7,787 nt of DNA from SpSt-333 sp040751955 (GTDB taxonomy: Bacteria; Bacteroidota; Ignavibacteria; UBA10030; UBA8401), in NCBI GenBank assembly GCA_040751955.1, contig JBFMFY010000099.1, positions 1 through 7,787 of the forward strand. Direction: 5' to 3'. Shown piece by piece: positions 5,770-7,787 of this stretch. How positions within the stretch are numbered: the first letter of the stretch is position 1; each line of letters opens with the position of its first letter. The notes beneath the pieces were generated by a model. The model ran no database searches, was not told the DNA's origin, and saw only the letters and a list, made by a program, of their open reading frames with translations. The position numbers and the translations under genes are program-made.

Positions 5770-6795
5770 TTATTGCTGACCTTGTAATTTCTCTTGAATG
5801 TGTTGATTGATTTTGAACTGCACTGTTTCTTCGGCGCGGAAGAGCATATTCCTGATCGCTTTCGGCGGGGAGCTGCCGTGCCCGATGATGGTGACGCCGT
5901 TGACGCCGAGAAGCGGGATGCCGCCGAACTCGGTATAATCCATGTCACGAAATATTTCTTTCAACGAGCCCCGCAGCAATCCGATCATCAGTTTGGGAAT
6001 GATGCCGGTGTTCGCAAATTTTTTAAATTGATATTTCAAATAGCCCGGAATGCTTTCTGCAAATTTCAGGATGACATTTCCGACGAATCCGTCACAGACA
6101 ACGACATCAACATTCCCTTTTAAGATATCACGCCCTTCGATATTGCCAACAAAGTTGAATTTCCCTTTCCGTTCGGAGATGTATTTATATGTCTCTTTTG
6201 CCAGTTCATTCCCTTTCGACTCTTCTTCGCCGATGTTCAGTAATCCCACTCGAGGATTTTTTTTCTTGAGCATGTATTCCGAATAGATACTCCCCATAAC
6301 GCCGAATTCAAACAGAAACTGCGGACGGCAGTCGGAAACAGCGCCGGCATCGACGATCAGTGTCGGTCCGCTTTCGCTTGGAAATATCGCCGCAACGGAC
6401 GGGCGGCTGACGCCAGGAATTCTGCCGAGAATCAATGTTGATGCCGCCGTTACGGCACCTGTATTTCCAGCACTGACGAAACCGTCAATGCTTCCTTCTT
6501 TGTGCATCGTGATCCCTTTGACAAGGGATGAATTCGGTTTGGTCTTGATCGCAACGACGGGGGAATCGTGCATGTCGATAATGTCCGGTGCATGGACGAT
6601 GGAAAAATCCAATCCCGCGGTATCATGCTTTCGCAGTTCATCTTTGATCTTTGATTCATCACCTATCAGCACAATATGAAAGCGGTTGTTACACTGCCGC
6701 AGGCATTCAATCGTGCCGACAACTTCGGAAACGGGCGCAAAGTCCCCACCCATGGCGTCGAGAGCGATGCGAAGTTTTTGATGAGGTTGAGTCAA
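5770..6795 (-). CDS. plsX: Phosphate acyltransferase PlsX
   Basis: PlsX converts acyl-ACP and phosphate to acyl-phosphate, the donor used by PlsY to acylate glycerol-3-phosphate; it is a peripheral membrane enzyme. Visible motifs, numbered from the chosen start, are DAMGGD (13-18), SAGNTGA (108-114), NIGEEESKGN (187-196), CDGFVGN (234-240), EFGGIPLLGVNG (289-300) and GHGSS (305-309). The open frame runs upstream to an ATG at 6906, giving 378 aa, but that would overlap the rpmF end and translate straight through the hairpin at 6831-6861 with non-family sequence. The only ATG near the true N-terminus lies inside DAMGGD and would remove the first beta strand. The TTG at 6793-6795 gives TQPHQKLRIALDAMGGD and 341 aa, the normal family size, so I chose it, although no Shine-Dalgarno precedes it. 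The function is secure; the start is moderately so. Confidence 0.93.
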   Translation of the reverse strand: MTQPHQKLRIALDAMGGDFAPVSEVVGTIECLRQCNNRFHIVLIGDESKIKDELRKHDTAGLDFSIVHAPDIIDMHDSPVVAIKTKPNSSLVKGITMHKEGSIDGFVSAGNTGAVTAASTLILGRIPGVSRPSVAAIFPSESGPTLIVDAGAVSDCRPQFLFEFGVMGSIYSEYMLKKKNPRVGLLNIGEEESKGNELAKETYKYISERKGKFNFVGNIEGRDILKGNVDVVVCDGFVGNVILKFAESIPGYLKYQFKKFANTGIIPKLMIGLLRGSLKEIFRDMDYTEFGGIPLLGVNGVTIIGHGSSPPKAIRNMLFRAEETVQFKINQHIQEKLQGQQ

Positions 6796-6830
6796 AACGA
6801 ATGAGAAGGTTATAAATGAATAGTTACAGA

Positions 6831-6861
6831 AAAGCCACCCCGATCTGGTCGGGATGGCTTT
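6831..6861 (-). terminator. Strong hairpin between rpmF and plsX (terminator or attenuator)
   Basis: AAAGCCACCCCGA (6831-6843) pairs with TCGGGATGGCTTT (6849-6861) around a 5-nt loop: 13 positions with one mismatch on the plus strand that becomes a G-U-type pair or mismatch in RNA. On the minus strand the stem is followed by TTTTCTGT, a short T-run. It lies 16 bp after the rpmF stop and 35 bp before the chosen plsX start. Its position fits partial termination that lowers plsX and fab expression relative to rpmF. The weak T-run means it may instead protect the rpmF mRNA end. Confidence 0.55.
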
Positions 6862-6877
6862 CCGTCGAATTTCGGCA

Positions 6878-7069
6878 TCACGCCTGCTTCTTTTCCATGA
6901 CCACACGCCCTTTGTACATCAGCTTTCCGTCCGATGTCCAGACTGCGCGGTGGCTCAGGTGTGTTTCCCCTGAAGTCGGATCGACCGCAAGGGTCGGTTT
7001 TTCTGCTTTATAGTGTGTGCGGCGTTTGCGTCCGCGTGTTTTCGAATGTCGTCGTTTCGGATTTGGCAT
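6878..7069 (-). CDS. rpmF: 50S ribosomal protein bL32, cysteine-free form
   Basis: Small basic protein of the large ribosomal subunit, 63 aa. The N-terminus PKRRHSKTRGRKRRTHYKA is typical of bL32, with family-like Pro/Ser/Thr spacing up to LAVDPTSGE and then HRAVW and YKGRVV. The zinc-binding form of bL32 carries two CxxC pairs in the second half. Here there is no cysteine at all: the first pair is replaced around DPTSG (30-34) and the second around WTSDG (44-48). This is the zinc-independent form, known from Bacteroidota among others. The gene follows the DUF177 gene by 22 bp and precedes plsX, as in many bacteria. Upstream of the ATG there is only a weak purine stretch (GGGACGAAG), not a strong Shine-Dalgarno. 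A strong hairpin follows the stop codon (6831-6861). Confidence 0.95.
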   Translation of the reverse strand: MPNPKRRHSKTRGRKRRTHYKAEKPTLAVDPTSGETHLSHRAVWTSDGKLMYKGRVVMEKKQA

Positions 7070-7091
7070 TGCTTCGTCCCTTCAAAAAAAA

Positions 7092-7568
7092 TTAATTGTT
7101 TTCTTGTTTCAATAGTTTCTGTAATTGCTCCCATCGCGGGTCGATGGATCTGTCTTGATGTTCAGCATGTTTTGGGATCTCGCATTCCGGTCTTCCGCAC
7201 AATAACTTGAACGGAACGGCGAGGGTCAAATAGTCACCCACATTCTTCGACAGATCAATCATGTTGTCGTCAGGGCGAAGAACGTAAAAGTCATCCTCTT
7301 CATCCATCGCGTCGTCATTTTCCCACGAGTAAACGGTAGTGAACGATGTCCTGACCTGTTCTTCGAATTCAGTTCCGCACCGGTCACAGATAAAAACGCC
7401 CTTGCAAGAAGCATCAACCGTTGCTGCGATTTGATTCATGCTTTTCTCAAGGGTTGCGTGCGCATCAACGATGCCGTAGAAATTTTCGCCTAATTCCAGC
7501 TTTGTAGAATCCTCGGCAAGATCGTACGTGTGAACACCCTCTGAAAGGTTGGAAATGTTGATCTGCAT
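7092..7568 (-). CDS. DUF177 / YceD-family protein (158 aa)
   Basis: This is the first gene of the operon. The DUF177 (YceD) family almost always sits immediately before rpmF and plsX; its bacterial members are thought to act in 23S rRNA or large-subunit maturation, but its biochemistry is poorly defined. Visible marks are a mid-protein cysteine cluster (C55, then C61-x-x-C64 in CDRCGTEFE), an acidic linker around residues 84-93 (ENDDAMDEED), a hydrophobic stretch ending in C124 and C129 (LCGRPEC), and the family-like C-terminal IDPRWEQLQKLL at 142-153. The spaced cysteines suggest a metal site. The start is well supported: a GGAGGG Shine-Dalgarno (7578-7583) lies 9 nt before the ATG. The stop is 22 bp before rpmF. 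Family assignment rests on the cysteine/DPRW pattern plus gene context; the function is inferred. Confidence 0.85.
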   Translation of the reverse strand: MQINISNLSEGVHTYDLAEDSTKLELGENFYGIVDAHATLEKSMNQIAATVDASCKGVFICDRCGTEFEEQVRTSFTTVYSWENDDAMDEEDDFYVLRPDDNMIDLSKNVGDYLTLAVPFKLLCGRPECEIPKHAEHQDRSIDPRWEQLQKLLKQENN

Positions 7569-7636
7569 CGTTTCATGCCCTCCATCAGAGGAGAAAAATC
7601 ACTTAAAATGTCAAATTTTTACAAAAAGATGGGTTT

Positions 7637-7665
7637 AATATAGCCATAATACGGGAGAGAGTCAA
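7637..7665 (-). promoter_or_regulatory. Sigma70-type promoter for the operon
   Basis: On the minus strand, TTGACT (7665-7660) is separated by exactly 17 bp from TATATT (7642-7637). Transcription would start near 7630, leaving a leader of about 62 nt before the DUF177 start, with GGAGGG in place. It is the only promoter-like pair I found facing the operon in the 219-bp upstream region. Each hexamer is one base from the sigma70 consensus. If the host uses a Bacteroidota-type primary sigma factor the consensus would differ, so this needs transcript mapping. Confidence 0.6.
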
Positions 7666-7708
7666 GAAAGCGCTGGGAAGGGTAACGTCTTAATTTTGAT
7701 ATTACGTC

Positions 7709-7759
7709 ATGTCGAACTCCCACCAGTTATATCAAAGCAGGGGTCAGGTGTTTCGACAT
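7709..7759. repeat. Inverted repeat upstream of the operon promoter
   Basis: ATGTCGAA at 7709-7716 faces its exact complement TTCGACAT at 7752-7759. CACC (7720-7723) and GGTG (7747-7750) could extend the pairing after a bulge. It lies about 45 bp upstream of the -35 box. The rest of 7569-7787 holds the leader, the promoter and no gene on either strand that I can support. The repeat could be a dispersed intergenic palindrome, the end of an upstream transcript or an upstream operator; there is no T-run, so it is not a canonical terminator. Confidence 0.45.
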
Positions 7760-7787
7760 CTGTATTTTAAGAAAGATGCTGACATTC

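Noticed and set aside
6809..6814. TATAAC as a -10 box for a separate plsX promoter
   Set aside because: The hexamer 17 bp upstream (TGGCTT) is a poor -35 box and overlaps the hairpin stem; the resulting leader would be only a few bases long.
7609..7614. TTGACA box (minus strand) close to the DUF177 start
   Set aside because: No acceptable -10 box follows at 16-18 bp, and the start would fall inside or past the ribosome site. The TTGACT-N17-TATATT pair upstream is far better.

Overview
The window holds a bacterial type II fatty-acid/phospholipid synthesis operon. Every real gene is on the minus strand, so transcription runs from about 7630 down to about 190. In transcription order the genes are: DUF177/YceD-family protein, rpmF (bL32), plsX, fabH, fabD, a cysteine-rich YkgJ/DUF3109-like protein, fabG, acpP and fabF. 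The core order rpmF-plsX-fabH-fabD-fabG-acpP(-fabF) is a classic bacterial arrangement. The cysteine-free bL32 with an HRAVW...YKG tail, the moderate GC content and several genes without a clear Shine-Dalgarno suggest the Bacteroidota/Chlorobiota/Ignavibacteria side of the tree. That placement is inference from a few proteins, not proof.

Layout. 7569-7787: no gene, but a good sigma70-type promoter (TTGACT-N17-TATATT) facing the operon, and an 8-bp inverted repeat upstream of it. 7092-7568: DUF177. 6878-7069: bL32, followed by a strong hairpin. 5770-6795: PlsX, probably from a TTG start. 4720-5715: FabH. 3727-4632: FabD. 3064-3654: Cys-rich protein. 2228-2980: FabG. 1835-2071: ACP. 383-1636: FabF. 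1-382: no intact gene, but a vestige of a second fabF 3' end, several hairpins, a duplicated A-loop hairpin and a strong intrinsic terminator.

How the genes work together. FabD loads malonate onto ACP, FabH starts chains from acyl-CoA plus malonyl-ACP, FabF elongates and FabG performs the first reduction. PlsX turns the acyl-ACP product into acyl-phosphate for phospholipid synthesis. DUF177 and bL32 commonly precede plsX and link the operon to ribosome production. No dehydratase or enoyl reductase lies in the window.

The enzymes are ordinary, with all catalytic residues present. The unusual part is the DNA between them. All but one of the gaps between genes (the 22-bp DUF177-rpmF gap is the exception) carry a palindromic or heptamer-based repeat, often directly after a stop codon. 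One heptamer array runs into the coding end of the Cys-rich gene. Just after fabF lies a 10-codon remnant resembling FabF's own C-terminus, whose core differs only at synonymous third positions. I saw no evidence of a new defence, mobile or RNA-based system.
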